Below are positions 8,765 through 17,540 of a DNA stretch of 34,133 nt, piece after piece. The notes below the pieces were generated by a model. The model saw only the letters and a program-made list of their open reading frames with translations. It searched no databases and was not told the DNA's origin. The position numbers were made by a program, and so were the translations under genes. The stretch is taken from NCBI GenBank assembly GCA_003221045.1, contig QHUC01000005.1:1-34133 (forward strand), read 5' to 3'. This DNA is from Gemmatimonadota bacterium. GTDB lineage: Bacteria; Gemmatimonadota; Gemmatimonadetes; Gemmatimonadales; GWC2-71-9. Every line of letters starts with the position of its first letter. The stretch's first letter is position 1.

Positions 8765-10228
8765 CTACAGCGCCGCGTTCTTCAAGAGCTGAATGTAGAT
8801 CCGTACCGAGTTCGCGTACGCCTGGACGCCCACGCGCTCATCGGTGCCGTGGACGCGTCGCACGTCGTCCGGGCCGATGGGGGCGCCCACGAAACGCAGG
8901 ATGTTGGGCGTGAGCCCGCTATAGTGCCGCGAGTCGGTCGCGCCCACCACGAGCCAGGGCGTCACCACGGCCTCGGGAATCACCTGCCGGATGGTGCGCG
9001 CCAGGAGCTGGAATGGCTCGGCATTGGCACTCGTCACCCCGGAGGGGTTGCTCACCGTTTCCTGGAGCTCGCGTACAGTGATGCGCGGATCGTCCACGGC
9101 GCGCCGCACGTGCTCAAGCACGCTGCCCGCGCTGTCCCCCGGCAGGATCCGGAAGTTCACCAGCGCCCGGGCCGTGGACGGGAGCACGTTCTCCTTCACT
9201 CCCGCCTGGAGCACGGTCGGTGCGGTGGTGGTTCGCAGCATGGCGTTCCCCTGCGGCGTCGCGCCGAACCCCGCGGCCAGGAGCCCGCCGAACAACCAGC
9301 GATTCGCCATCACGAGGCGCGGTCCGAACGGCATCTCGGGGCCGAGAAAATCGAACAGGTCGGCGGTGGGCCCCCGGATGGCGCGCGGCATCTGGTGGTG
9401 CTCGAGCCGCGTGAGGCCCGCGGCCAGAATCCCGACCACTGTCTCCTTCGGCGGCATCGACGAATGCCCACCTTCTGCCTGCGCCGTGAGCTCGACGGTG
9501 ACGTAGCCCTTCTCGGCGATCCCGATGAGCGCCACGGGTGCGGCCACGCCCGGAATCAGGCCCGTGGCGAGCGCACCACCCTCGTCGAGTACGAACTCGG
9601 GGCGCACGTTGCGAGTCGCGAGCAGGGCGGCAATGCGCGCCGCCCCGCGACGGCCCCCGACTTCCTCGTCATAGCCGAACGCGAGGTACACCGTGCGCCG
9701 GGGCTTGGCGCCGACTGAGATCAGGTGCTCGACGGCCTCGAGAATCCCCACCACACTGCCTTTGTCGTCCAGCGCGCCGCGGCCCCACACGTATCCACCG
9801 GCGATCGTCCCGCCGAATGGCGGCTCGGTCCACTTGCCTTCGGTCCCGGGCTCGACAGGCACGACGTCCTGATGGGCCAGGAGCACCACCGGCGCGAGAC
9901 CGGTATCGGAGCCAACCCACTCGTACAGCAGGCCGTATCCGTTCACCTTCTCCAGCTTGAGGACCGCGTGGAGCTTCGGGAACGACTCGCGGAGGTAGCG
10001 CTGGAATCCGTCGAACTCACGCGCCTCGAACTGCGTCGAGTCCTGGTAGGAGATCGTCTTGAACCTGAGCGCACCCGCCAGCCGCTGCGCCAGGGCGTTC
10101 GAGTCGAGCGGCTCGGGAGCAACGGGCGCGACCGCGGCCTGCCGGGAGTGGAGCCCCAGCGTTCGCGTGACGACCGCCGCAATGAGGCCGACCAGGACGA
10201 CCAGCAGGACGAGGACGATACGTTTCAT
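8765..10228 (-). CDS. M20-family metallopeptidase (PM20D1/CPS1-like)
   Basis: VVLLAHQDVVPVEPGTEGKWTEPPFGGTIAGGYVWGRGALDDKGSV, YDEEVGG, EGGHSSMPP; N-terminal signal anchor. Confidence 0.93.
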   Translation of the reverse strand: MKRIVLVLLVVLVGLIAAVVTRTLGLHSRQAAVAPVAPEPLDSNALAQRLAGALRFKTISYQDSTQFEAREFDGFQRYLRESFPKLHAVLKLEKVNGYGLLYEWVGSDTGLAPVVLLAHQDVVPVEPGTEGKWTEPPFGGTIAGGYVWGRGALDDKGSVVGILEAVEHLISVGAKPRRTVYLAFGYDEEVGGRRGAARIAALLATRNVRPEFVLDEGGALATGLIPGVAAPVALIGIAEKGYVTVELTAQAEGGHSSMPPKETVVGILAAGLTRLEHHQMPRAIRGPTADLFDFLGPEMPFGPRLVMANRWLFGGLLAAGFGATPQGNAMLRTTTAPTVLQAGVKENVLPSTARALVNFRILPGDSAGSVLEHVRRAVDDPRITVRELQETVSNPSGVTSANAEPFQLLARTIRQVIPEAVVTPWLVVGATDSRHYSGLTPNILRFVGAPIGPDDVRRVHGTDERVGVQAYANSVRIYIQLLKNAAL

Positions 10229-10300
10229 GATTTAAGTCCCGATTACGCGCGTAAGGTCACGCAAGCTCGCTCGGCCGTGCTCGCGGGGCAAGGCACGGCC

Positions 10301-11275
10301 TCAAGCGCGACTGCGCCGGGCGGCCACTCGGTCCGCCACCGCTTGCTGCAACAGTTCTTCGATGGAAGCAGTCGCCCCCCCTGGCCCCCTTGCCCCCTCT
10401 GACTGTTCAGAGCCATCGAACGCGGCGTACCCGAGATTCACGACGAGGTTGTACTGACGGACGGTCCTACCGTTGTAGCGTCGCACCTGCTGGGCGATGC
10501 GAGCGGTGATGATCGCGCGCTTGTCGGGCGCCGCATCGGCGGCGAGCACCGCGAAGGCGCTCCCCTCGATGCGCGCCACGAGGTCACAGTCGCGGAACGT
10601 TCCCTTCAGGAGCACTGCGGTCTCGCGGAGGACGCGGTCCCCTTCATCGTGTCCGGCCACCCGATTGATGTCGCCCAGGCCGGCCACGTCGGCCGAGACC
10701 ACGAGGAAGCGGCCCTTGGTCCGCTGGGCGAGCTTCACGTGCGGCTCCGTGAGGGAGATAAAGCCGCGACGGTTGTAGAGCCTCGTAAGGGCGTCATTGA
10801 GCGAAAGGCTCCGCATCCCGACTTGCAGACGCCGCACCTGAACGGCGTAGCGGATGCTCCGCGCCAGGAGCGCCGCGCTGAACTTCCCCTTCGTCAAGTA
10901 GTCCTGGGCGCCGGCGCCCAGGGCCTGGGCCGCCAGGTGGTCCTGGTTCAGGCCCGTGAGTGCCACCACCGGCACGTCCGGGTCACATTCCCGGACCCGC
11001 TGGAGCGGTTCGAGCCCGGTTGTCTTCGGCAGGGAGAGGTCGAGCAGGACGACGTCCACGCCGCCCTTCCCGAGTCGGTTGAGGCCCTGGGAGAGACGGG
11101 GTGCGTGCGAGAACTCGTAGGGCGCCGCTCCCGCGAACGCCACACCCGCCTCGCCGATCGCGTTCTCCAACTGCCTTGCGTGACGGGGATTGTCCTCGAT
11201 CAGCAGGACGCGGACGGGGTCGCTCTCGATTCCCGTCAACGTCCGCCGGGCCAGTCTGCTGGATGAGCGCCGCAC
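10301..11275 (-). CDS. Response regulator: receiver domain + degenerate GGDEF domain
   Basis: REC: VLLIEDN, VVLLDLSLPKTTGLEPL, YLTKG; GGDEF-family fold DALTRLYNRRGF... with RIEGSAFAVL where GGDEF is expected. Start chosen at in-frame GTG 11275; longer ORF open upstream. Confidence 0.85.
   Translation of the reverse strand: MRRSSSRLARRTLTGIESDPVRVLLIEDNPRHARQLENAIGEAGVAFAGAAPYEFSHAPRLSQGLNRLGKGGVDVVLLDLSLPKTTGLEPLQRVRECDPDVPVVALTGLNQDHLAAQALGAGAQDYLTKGKFSAALLARSIRYAVQVRRLQVGMRSLSLNDALTRLYNRRGFISLTEPHVKLAQRTKGRFLVVSADVAGLGDINRVAGHDEGDRVLRETAVLLKGTFRDCDLVARIEGSAFAVLAADAAPDKRAIITARIAQQVRRYNGRTVRQYNLVVNLGYAAFDGSEQSEGARGPGGATASIEELLQQAVADRVAARRSRA
10377..10400 (-). repeat. 8-bp tandem repeat (CCCCCTNN x3 on + strand) inside GGDEF coding region
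   Basis: CCCCCTGG CCCCCTTG CCCCCTCT at 10377-10400; encodes low-complexity SEGARGPGG. Confidence 0.8.
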
Positions 11276-11398
11276 AACGCACCTCGCTTGGAGCCGGATT
11301 GTCCGGACCGGGATAATTGGCCCTCCAGTACGCCTGGTTGTCAAACCGCGGGCACCTGCTCCCCCGGAAACCGCGTCGACAGGTGTTACACTCCCGGT

Positions 11399-12202
11399 GT
11401 GATCCTCTGCTCCGATTATGGCGACGTCCGCTATTTCCGAATGGCCCGGACATTCCTCGGCCGCGCGATCTACTGGACGGGCGTCTACTTCGTGGACGGC
11501 TTGCTCATCGATTCGGGTCCACCCAACCTCGCGCGGGACGTGCGCACCCTCGCGGGCGAGTTGCGCGTGCGGCAATGCGTCACGACGCATCACCACGAAG
11601 ACCATTCAGGCAACAACGGGGTGCTGGCCAGCGAGCTGCGCATCACACCGCTCGCCCATCGGTTCGCCGTGGCGCGCCTGGCGCAGCCCGAGGCGCACCC
11701 TCAGCTCTATCGGCGAGTCGCGTGGGGCGCCCGTCCGGCCGCGCGAGTCGAGCCGCTCTCCGACCGGCTCGATACGCCGAGCTTCCAGTTCAAGGTGATC
11801 CACACCCCCGGACACGCCGCTGATCACGTGGCGCTCTTCGAGCGCGACCGCCGGTGGCTGTTTTCGGGCGACCTGTATCTCGCCCCGAAGCTTCGCTACC
11901 TCCGTGCCGACGAGGACGTGTACGCGATGATCGCCTCCCTGCGCCGGGTCCTGGCGCTCGAGCCCGAGGTGTTGTTCTGCCAGCACCGCGGGCGGGTGGA
12001 GCATGGGGCGGCGCGGATGCGCCAGAAACTCACCTTTCTGGTCGAGCTCGGCGAGCAGATACACGAGCTCCACGGCCGCGGCTGGAGCGAGGCCGCGATC
12101 GCCCGGGCGCTTCCGGGGAACGATCTCGCGTGGCGCATCTGGACCGGTGGAGATTTTTCCAAACGGAACTTCGTGCGAGGGTTCCTACGGAAGAGCCCCT
12201 GA
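11399..12202 (+). CDS. Metallo-beta-lactamase fold hydrolase
   Basis: THHHEDHSGNNG motif, HTPGHAADH, FSGDLYL; GTG start at 11399. Confidence 0.9.
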   Translation: MILCSDYGDVRYFRMARTFLGRAIYWTGVYFVDGLLIDSGPPNLARDVRTLAGELRVRQCVTTHHHEDHSGNNGVLASELRITPLAHRFAVARLAQPEAHPQLYRRVAWGARPAARVEPLSDRLDTPSFQFKVIHTPGHAADHVALFERDRRWLFSGDLYLAPKLRYLRADEDVYAMIASLRRVLALEPEVLFCQHRGRVEHGAARMRQKLTFLVELGEQIHELHGRGWSEAAIARALPGNDLAWRIWTGGDFSKRNFVRGFLRKSP

Positions 12203-13468
12203 AGCGACCTCACGCTCGCGGGTGACACGTTGCGAAAACACGAGGCAGCCGACGAACAACAAGATCTCGGTCCACACGATAACGCTGTAGCCATCTATGC
12301 GGTGTTGAACCACGCGCCCCACCAGATCTCTCCCGGTCAACCCGACCACAAACATCATGGCTACCAGCACGTATACGAAGACCCGGAGCCGTCGCCCGAG
12401 CTCCCGCACTCGGATCGACAGAAAGCAGTAGAAGGTGAACAGCAAGGTCACGAGATGGGCCTTCCACGTGATGCCCGACAGCAAATGTCCCGCGAGAAAC
12501 ACGGAGGCCAGCTCGAACCCGGTGACGGAGGCGTGCCGGAGCCGCAGCGCGACCAGATTGCCGACGAACGCGAGCAGCACGACGGCGAAGGCCGTGCCGT
12601 AGATCGCCGCCGCGGTCCGCTCGGAGGTCGGAAACAGCGGCCGGTAGTCTCGGTTGATGTCGTCGGGGGCGGGCACGGTCAGCCGGTACACCAGCGCGCC
12701 GAGGTTCTGGTTGGTCGAGCTCGAGATCACGTGGCCCCGCTCGAACTGGCTGAGGACCTTCGTCTGGTACTCGGCGAGGTCACGCACCCCGGCGTCCACG
12801 CCGCGGAACACGACGGGTAGCGCGAGGCAGGCGGCCGCCGCGGGGATGACGGCCAGCGCCGCACGGCGGCGGCCACGCAGGATCAGCCATCCGACGAACA
12901 CTGCGGGCACCACCTTGATGGCGGCCGCGGAGACGAAAGCGAGCGCCGCCCAGCCGTCGTTCCCGTCAAGGTACGCCTTGATTCCGAGGAGGCAGAGGAC
13001 GAGGATGACCTCATTCAGCTGAATGAGGTTCATGTTGTTGAGGAAGAACTGCAGCGAGAGGATCACGGCGACCACGAGCGGCCAGGCGGCACGATTGCGC
13101 TCGGGATGGAGCTTGTCGACGATGCCTTTCGTGAGGTATGCGGCGACGGGCACCAGGAGCAGGTTGACGAAGTACAGGATCGCGGCCGATGTCGGGAGCG
13201 GTAACAATGCGAACAGTTGGAAGACCATGGCCGCGAACGGCGGGTACGCAGGGCCGCGGACGTGCGGAGGGAGGTCGAAAAGGGGGCGTCCCGTCAGAAA
13301 GTAGTAGCCCTGCAGCCAGAAAGCGCCGAAATCGCTGTGGACCACCGTCTCTCGCGCTCCCCGTACCGCCGAGACCCGCCACAGCACCAAGAGGAGGAGC
13401 AGGAGGGCAAGCCCGGCCAACACACGCCCCGCCGTCCAGAGGTCGCGCCGCAGGAGCCGCTTCAGCAC
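12185..13468 (-). CDS. GT87/DUF2029-like polyprenol-phosphate-mannose-dependent glycosyltransferase (membrane)
   Basis: Polytopic; DFGAFWLQGYYFLTGRPLFDLPPHVRGPAYPPFAAMVFQLFALLP; FLNNMNLIQLNEVILVLCLLGIKAYL; SSSTNQNLGALVYRL. Confidence 0.8.
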   Translation of the reverse strand: MLKRLLRRDLWTAGRVLAGLALLLLLLVLWRVSAVRGARETVVHSDFGAFWLQGYYFLTGRPLFDLPPHVRGPAYPPFAAMVFQLFALLPLPTSAAILYFVNLLLVPVAAYLTKGIVDKLHPERNRAAWPLVVAVILSLQFFLNNMNLIQLNEVILVLCLLGIKAYLDGNDGWAALAFVSAAAIKVVPAVFVGWLILRGRRRAALAVIPAAAACLALPVVFRGVDAGVRDLAEYQTKVLSQFERGHVISSSTNQNLGALVYRLTVPAPDDINRDYRPLFPTSERTAAAIYGTAFAVVLLAFVGNLVALRLRHASVTGFELASVFLAGHLLSGITWKAHLVTLLFTFYCFLSIRVRELGRRLRVFVYVLVAMMFVVGLTGRDLVGRVVQHRIDGYSVIVWTEILLFVGCLVFSQRVTREREVASGALP

Positions 13469-14490
13469 CTGGCGCCGGCCAGCGAAGCAAGGTACTCCCG
13501 AGCCGCCGATAACACCTTCCCCTGGACGTCGGCGATCGAGCCCTCGAGCGACGCCCCCGCCGCCTTTCGGTGCCCGCCGCCGCCGAAGCGGTACGCCAGG
13601 TCCGCCACGTCCACGTCACCGAGCGAGCGGAAGCTCACCTTCACCTTCCCGTTCGCGAGCTGGCGGAACAGGAGGGCGAGCCGGACGCCGGCAATCGAGC
13701 GCGGGTACTCGACGATCCCGTCCAGGTCATCGGCGGTGGCGCCGTGACGCTGCAGCGCGTCCGGCGGGACCGTGACCCACGCCAGGCCCCGCTCCCGTTC
13801 GACCACGAGCGTCTCGAGCACCTCGGTCATGAGGCGCACCCGTCCTTCCGGCGCGCTCGCGTACACCGTTTCGTAGATCGACTCCGGATCCACGCCACAC
13901 TCGAGCAGGGCGCCGGCGACCCGCAGTACGCGCGGTGAGGTATTCGCAAACCGGAACGCCCCCGTGTCGGTCAGGATCCCGACATACAGCGCCCGAGCGG
14001 CTTCCGGCGAGAGCGGCCACTCCAGCGCGCTCGCGAAGTCGAAGACCAGCTCAGCGGTGGCAGCCGCCTCCGGCGCGACGAGGCGAGGGCCGCTCGGCAG
14101 CGAGCCGCCGCTCACGTGATGGTCGATGCACGCGACCGTGTGCGACTGGCGGATGGCGCGCGCCAGGTCACCGAGGCGGCTCAGGTCGGAGATGTCGAGC
14201 ACCACGACCACGTCGGCCCCCTCGATCTCGCGGCTGGCGCGCGCCGAGTGGTCGGCGCCGTCGGGCAGGAGGAAGTGAAACCGCTCGGGGATCGGCGTGG
14301 GGTTCGCGATGGTCGCGCGCAGCCCGCGCTCGGTGAGGAGATGCCACAGCGCAACCTCGCTCCCCACCCCGTCTCCGTCGGCGTTCACGTGCGTCGTGAG
14401 CGCGACACGCCGTCCGGGCCCAAGCACGGCGGCGACGGCTTCGGCCGCGCGGACTCGCTCCGGAGGAATGGGTACGCCGTTGGTCGTCAT
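13462..14490 (-). CDS. nrnA: DHH-family bifunctional oligoribonuclease / PAP phosphatase NrnA-like
   Basis: THVNADGDGVGSEVAL, DISDLSRLG, CIDHHVS, ILTDTGAFRFANTSP, GGGGHRKAAGA. Confidence 0.9.
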   Translation of the reverse strand: MTTNGVPIPPERVRAAEAVAAVLGPGRRVALTTHVNADGDGVGSEVALWHLLTERGLRATIANPTPIPERFHFLLPDGADHSARASREIEGADVVVVLDISDLSRLGDLARAIRQSHTVACIDHHVSGGSLPSGPRLVAPEAAATAELVFDFASALEWPLSPEAARALYVGILTDTGAFRFANTSPRVLRVAGALLECGVDPESIYETVYASAPEGRVRLMTEVLETLVVERERGLAWVTVPPDALQRHGATADDLDGIVEYPRSIAGVRLALLFRQLANGKVKVSFRSLGDVDVADLAYRFGGGGHRKAAGASLEGSIADVQGKVLSAAREYLASLAGARC

Positions 14491-14507
14491 GGCATCAAGA
14501 TAAACAA

Positions 14508-14583
14508 AGGCGTCAAGCAGAGGCGTCACGCGAGGCCGTCACGCAAGAGCGTCGCGCGAAGGCGTCGCGCGAACCCGTCACAC
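14508..14583. repeat. 13-bp tandem repeat array, six degenerate copies
   Basis: AGGCGTCAAGCAG / AGGCGTCACGCGA / GGCCGTCACGCAA / GAGCGTCGCGCGA / AGGCGTCGCGCGA / ACCCGTCACACCT; GTC core at 14512, 14525, 14538, 14551, 14564, 14577, exactly 13 bp apart. Confidence 0.92.
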
Positions 14584-15012
14584 CTATGGAACGCGGGTCC
14601 CGACGAGTGACAGACGCTGGCCCGCCACGGTGCCGCTCACCGCGAGACTGTCGTTGCGGAGGCGGTAAGTCCCCACGAGATCAGTCGGTAGTGGGCTCGT
14701 TAAATGGACCGTGATACCATCGGGCGGCGTGGTGCTGTAGGTTCCGCTGTAGTTGGTGGTGATACCTTGACTGGTGACGGAGGCACTGAAGTTGCCGGTG
14801 GCATCCGTACCCATGATGGCGATGTTATCACCGCTCGTCCCCGCCTGATCGGGCTTCGTTCCCGAGCAAAACGACTTGAGCGCGTATGAGCCGGGCAAGG
14901 CACCGGTCCCAATTATCCCGCCCGTGTAGGTATCACACGGGAGCGGTGCCGTGACTTTGTCCCCGCCGCAGGCGACCACGGCCAGCACGACGCAGCATGA
15001 CCACACTCTCAT
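14584..15012 (-). CDS. Hypothetical lipoprotein
   Basis: MRVWSCCVVLAVVACGGDKVTAP lipobox-like N-terminus; 142 aa beta-rich. Confidence 0.65.
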   Translation of the reverse strand: MRVWSCCVVLAVVACGGDKVTAPLPCDTYTGGIIGTGALPGSYALKSFCSGTKPDQAGTSGDNIAIMGTDATGNFSASVTSQGITTNYSGTYSTTPPDGITVHLTSPLPTDLVGTYRLRNDSLAVSGTVAGQRLSLVGTRVP

Positions 15013-15127
15013 GGGACCTCCTGCCTTTGCGTTGCCACTCGAACAAACCTACGGCGCAGCGCCGCAAAACGACAGAACCGCCGGGACAATCCCGACGGTT
15101 CGTCGTGACGCCTCGCCGTTACGCGCT

Positions 15128-16624
15128 CTACTTCTTGCCCGCCAGCTCCCGGTGGAGCACGCTGTACTTGCGGCTGTAGCCGAAATAAATCCCGAGTCCG
15201 ATCACGAGCCACACCGCCAGCCGGATCCATGTATCGAGTGGAAGCGTGAGCATGAGACCAAGACAGGAGAGGATCCCGAGCAGCGGCACGAGCGGGACGA
15301 GGGGCACTCGGAACGGCCGCTCGAGATCCGGGCGCGTATGCCGCAGGATCCACACACCACCACAGACGAGGACGAACGCGAGGAGCGTGCCGATGTTGAC
15401 CCACGTTCCGAGGAGCTGCAGCGGCAGCAGACCGGTGGCGACGCACACCGCGATCCCGGTGTAGATCGTGGAGCGGTACGGCGTGCGGAAGCGAGGATGG
15501 ACCTCGCCGGCCCACCGCCCGAGCAGCCCGTCGCGCGACATCGAATAGAAGACGCGCGACTGGCCCAACAGCATGACGAGGATGACCGAGCCCATCCCCA
15601 ACACCGCGCCGACGTCGACCGACACCCGAATCCACCACGGGGCGCCGATCCGTTCCATCGCATAGGCCACGGGCGCCGGGAGGTTCAGATCGCGGTACGG
15701 CACCACCCCCACCAGGACGGCCGACATGACGACGTACAACACCGTGCAGACCACGAGCGACCCGAGGATGCCAATGGGCATATCGCGCTGGGGATTCTTC
15801 GACTCCTGTGCCGTGGTCGAAACGGAGTCGAAGCCGATATAGGCGAAGAACACGAGTCCCGCACCGCGCAACACACCCGACCATCCATACGTGCCCCAGT
15901 CGCCGGTGTTGGGTGGGATAAACGGGGTCCAGTTGGCTCGGTCGACGTGGACCAGACACACGAGTACGACGAGCAGCACGATGGCGACTTTGAGAATCAC
16001 GATGAGCGTGTTGACCCGCGCCGACTCCCGAATGCCGATCACCAGCACGGTGGACATCAGGATCACGATGCAGACCGCCGGGAGGTTCATGATCGCGCCG
16101 GTCAGGTTCAGCCCGGTATGCGCGCACCCGACGGCATGGGCGGCCACCTGGCCGCCCGTACACCATTGAGTCGGCGGGGCCGTGAGGCTCGCGGGGATGT
16201 GGATGCCGAACAGGCCCGTGAGAGAAACGAAGTGGCCCGACCAGCCGACGCCTACCGTGGCCGCGCCGGCAGCGTATTCCAGCACCAGGTCCCAGCCGAT
16301 GACCCAGGCCGCGAACTCGCCCATCGTGGCGTAGGCGTAGGTGTAGGCGCTCCCTGCCACTGGCACGGCGCTCGCCATCTCGGCGTAACAGAGCCCTGCG
16401 AACGCGCAGGTGACGCCGACGAGGATCATCGAGAGGGGCACCGCGGGGCCGGCGTACAGCGCCGCCACCTGCCCCGTGATCACGAAGATGCCGGCGCCGA
16501 TCACGGCGCCGATGCCGAGGGTGACGAGATTGAGCGGACCGAGGGCACGCGTGAGCGCGTGCTCGCCCGCTGCCCCGGCTTCGGCTCGAAGCGTGGCGAT
16601 CGGCTTCGTGGCGAAGAGGTTCAT
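15128..16624 (-). CDS. APC-family amino acid permease
   Basis: MNLFATKPIATLRAEAG...LGPLNLVTLGIGAVIGAGIFVITGQVA...; AGLVFFAYIGFDSVSTTAQESKNPQRDMPIGI; complete paralog of the 17541-18835 gene. Confidence 0.93.
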   Translation of the reverse strand: MNLFATKPIATLRAEAGAAGEHALTRALGPLNLVTLGIGAVIGAGIFVITGQVAALYAGPAVPLSMILVGVTCAFAGLCYAEMASAVPVAGSAYTYAYATMGEFAAWVIGWDLVLEYAAGAATVGVGWSGHFVSLTGLFGIHIPASLTAPPTQWCTGGQVAAHAVGCAHTGLNLTGAIMNLPAVCIVILMSTVLVIGIRESARVNTLIVILKVAIVLLVVLVCLVHVDRANWTPFIPPNTGDWGTYGWSGVLRGAGLVFFAYIGFDSVSTTAQESKNPQRDMPIGILGSLVVCTVLYVVMSAVLVGVVPYRDLNLPAPVAYAMERIGAPWWIRVSVDVGAVLGMGSVILVMLLGQSRVFYSMSRDGLLGRWAGEVHPRFRTPYRSTIYTGIAVCVATGLLPLQLLGTWVNIGTLLAFVLVCGGVWILRHTRPDLERPFRVPLVPLVPLLGILSCLGLMLTLPLDTWIRLAVWLVIGLGIYFGYSRKYSVLHRELAGKK

Positions 16625-16666
16625 CGGGAGAATCTGCGACCATCGCCCGCGCGAGCCGAGCGATTC

Positions 16667-16710
16667 GGGACGGGCGGGACTCGGATGGGGACGAGCGGGA
16701 CTTACGGGAC
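16667..16710. repeat. 9-bp-period tandem repeat (CGGGACNNN), five units with one 3-nt insertion
   Basis: GGGAC at 16667, 16676, 16688, 16697, 16706; covers the LytTR stop codon and the gap before the permease start. Confidence 0.75.
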
Positions 16711-17535
16711 CGGCGTGCCGAGCAGGTTGGCGCGATAGCGACGCGACAGGGCGAGGCGCGCGCCGCTCTCGAGAATCACGATGGCGTCCCCGTGAAACCA
16801 GGGTTGCACCTCGCGGACGCGGTCGAGGTTGACGACCGCGGACCGGCTGATGCGACGAAACCGCGCGGGGTCGAGCCGCGCCTCGAGCGACGCCAACGTG
16901 GTGCGAAGCACATGGGTGCGGTCGCCCACGTGGAGGCGGACATAGTTCCTCGCCGCTTCGATCCAATCGACGTCACTTGTCCGCACGAAGAAGCTGCGAC
17001 CGTCGTTCTCCACCAACAGTCGATCGGTCAGCGACCGCGGCTGGACCTGCCGCTCCAGATCGGCGAGCGCGGCGCGCCGTTCTTCGAGATCACGGTGGTA
17101 GTCGCGGGCGTGTACGACGGCGAGGATCGTCCAGTAGATGAGGATGTTCCAATGGTAGAACTGCGCGAAGTTGTCCACCAGCTTCTGCGCGAACGCGAAC
17201 GGCTCACCGGCCGCCGCGTGCAGTAAGTCTTGCACGCCCACGGCGGCCAGAAGCTGCAGCAGTGCGAGGTCGAGGCTCGCGCCCAGATGGATGAAGAAGT
17301 GGCGTCCGAAGTTGGCACGGTCCACGCGGAAGCGGCGCCCCAGCCAGGCGACGACAAGCGACAAGAGGCCCCACAGGTACCACGCCGGGAGCGTGGTCGC
17401 GAGCGCCTGCCACCACACGTACGGATGAAGCGCCAACCGCTGGTCGGCGAAGAAGAGCTGCGCGCCCGTGGCGAGTCCGAGTGCTGTCCAGAGGCCGAGC
17501 CAGGCGAGCCGCCTGCTCCAAGGCGCGTACCGCAT
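16702..17535 (-). CDS. Membrane-anchored LytTR-domain transcriptional regulator (no receiver domain)
   Basis: N-terminal TM helices (WLGLWTALGLATGAQLFF..., TLPAWYLWGLLSLVVAWLG) plus LytTR: DVDWIEAARNYVRLHVGDRTHVLRTTLASLEARLDPARFRRISRSAVVNLDRVREVQPWFHGDAIVIL. Confidence 0.88.
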   Translation of the reverse strand: MRYAPWSRRLAWLGLWTALGLATGAQLFFADQRLALHPYVWWQALATTLPAWYLWGLLSLVVAWLGRRFRVDRANFGRHFFIHLGASLDLALLQLLAAVGVQDLLHAAAGEPFAFAQKLVDNFAQFYHWNILIYWTILAVVHARDYHRDLEERRAALADLERQVQPRSLTDRLLVENDGRSFFVRTSDVDWIEAARNYVRLHVGDRTHVLRTTLASLEARLDPARFRRISRSAVVNLDRVREVQPWFHGDAIVILESGARLALSRRYRANLLGTPVP

Positions 17536-17540
17536 GTTGT

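Noticed and set aside
12185-12202. 18-bp convergent overlap of MBL and GT87 gene ends
   Set aside because: Short 3' overlaps are common in compact genomes.
14951-16738. 595-aa + strand ORF opposite the APC permease
   Set aside because: Arg/His/Asp-rich antisense translation with no recognisable domain; the permease on the minus strand is clear.
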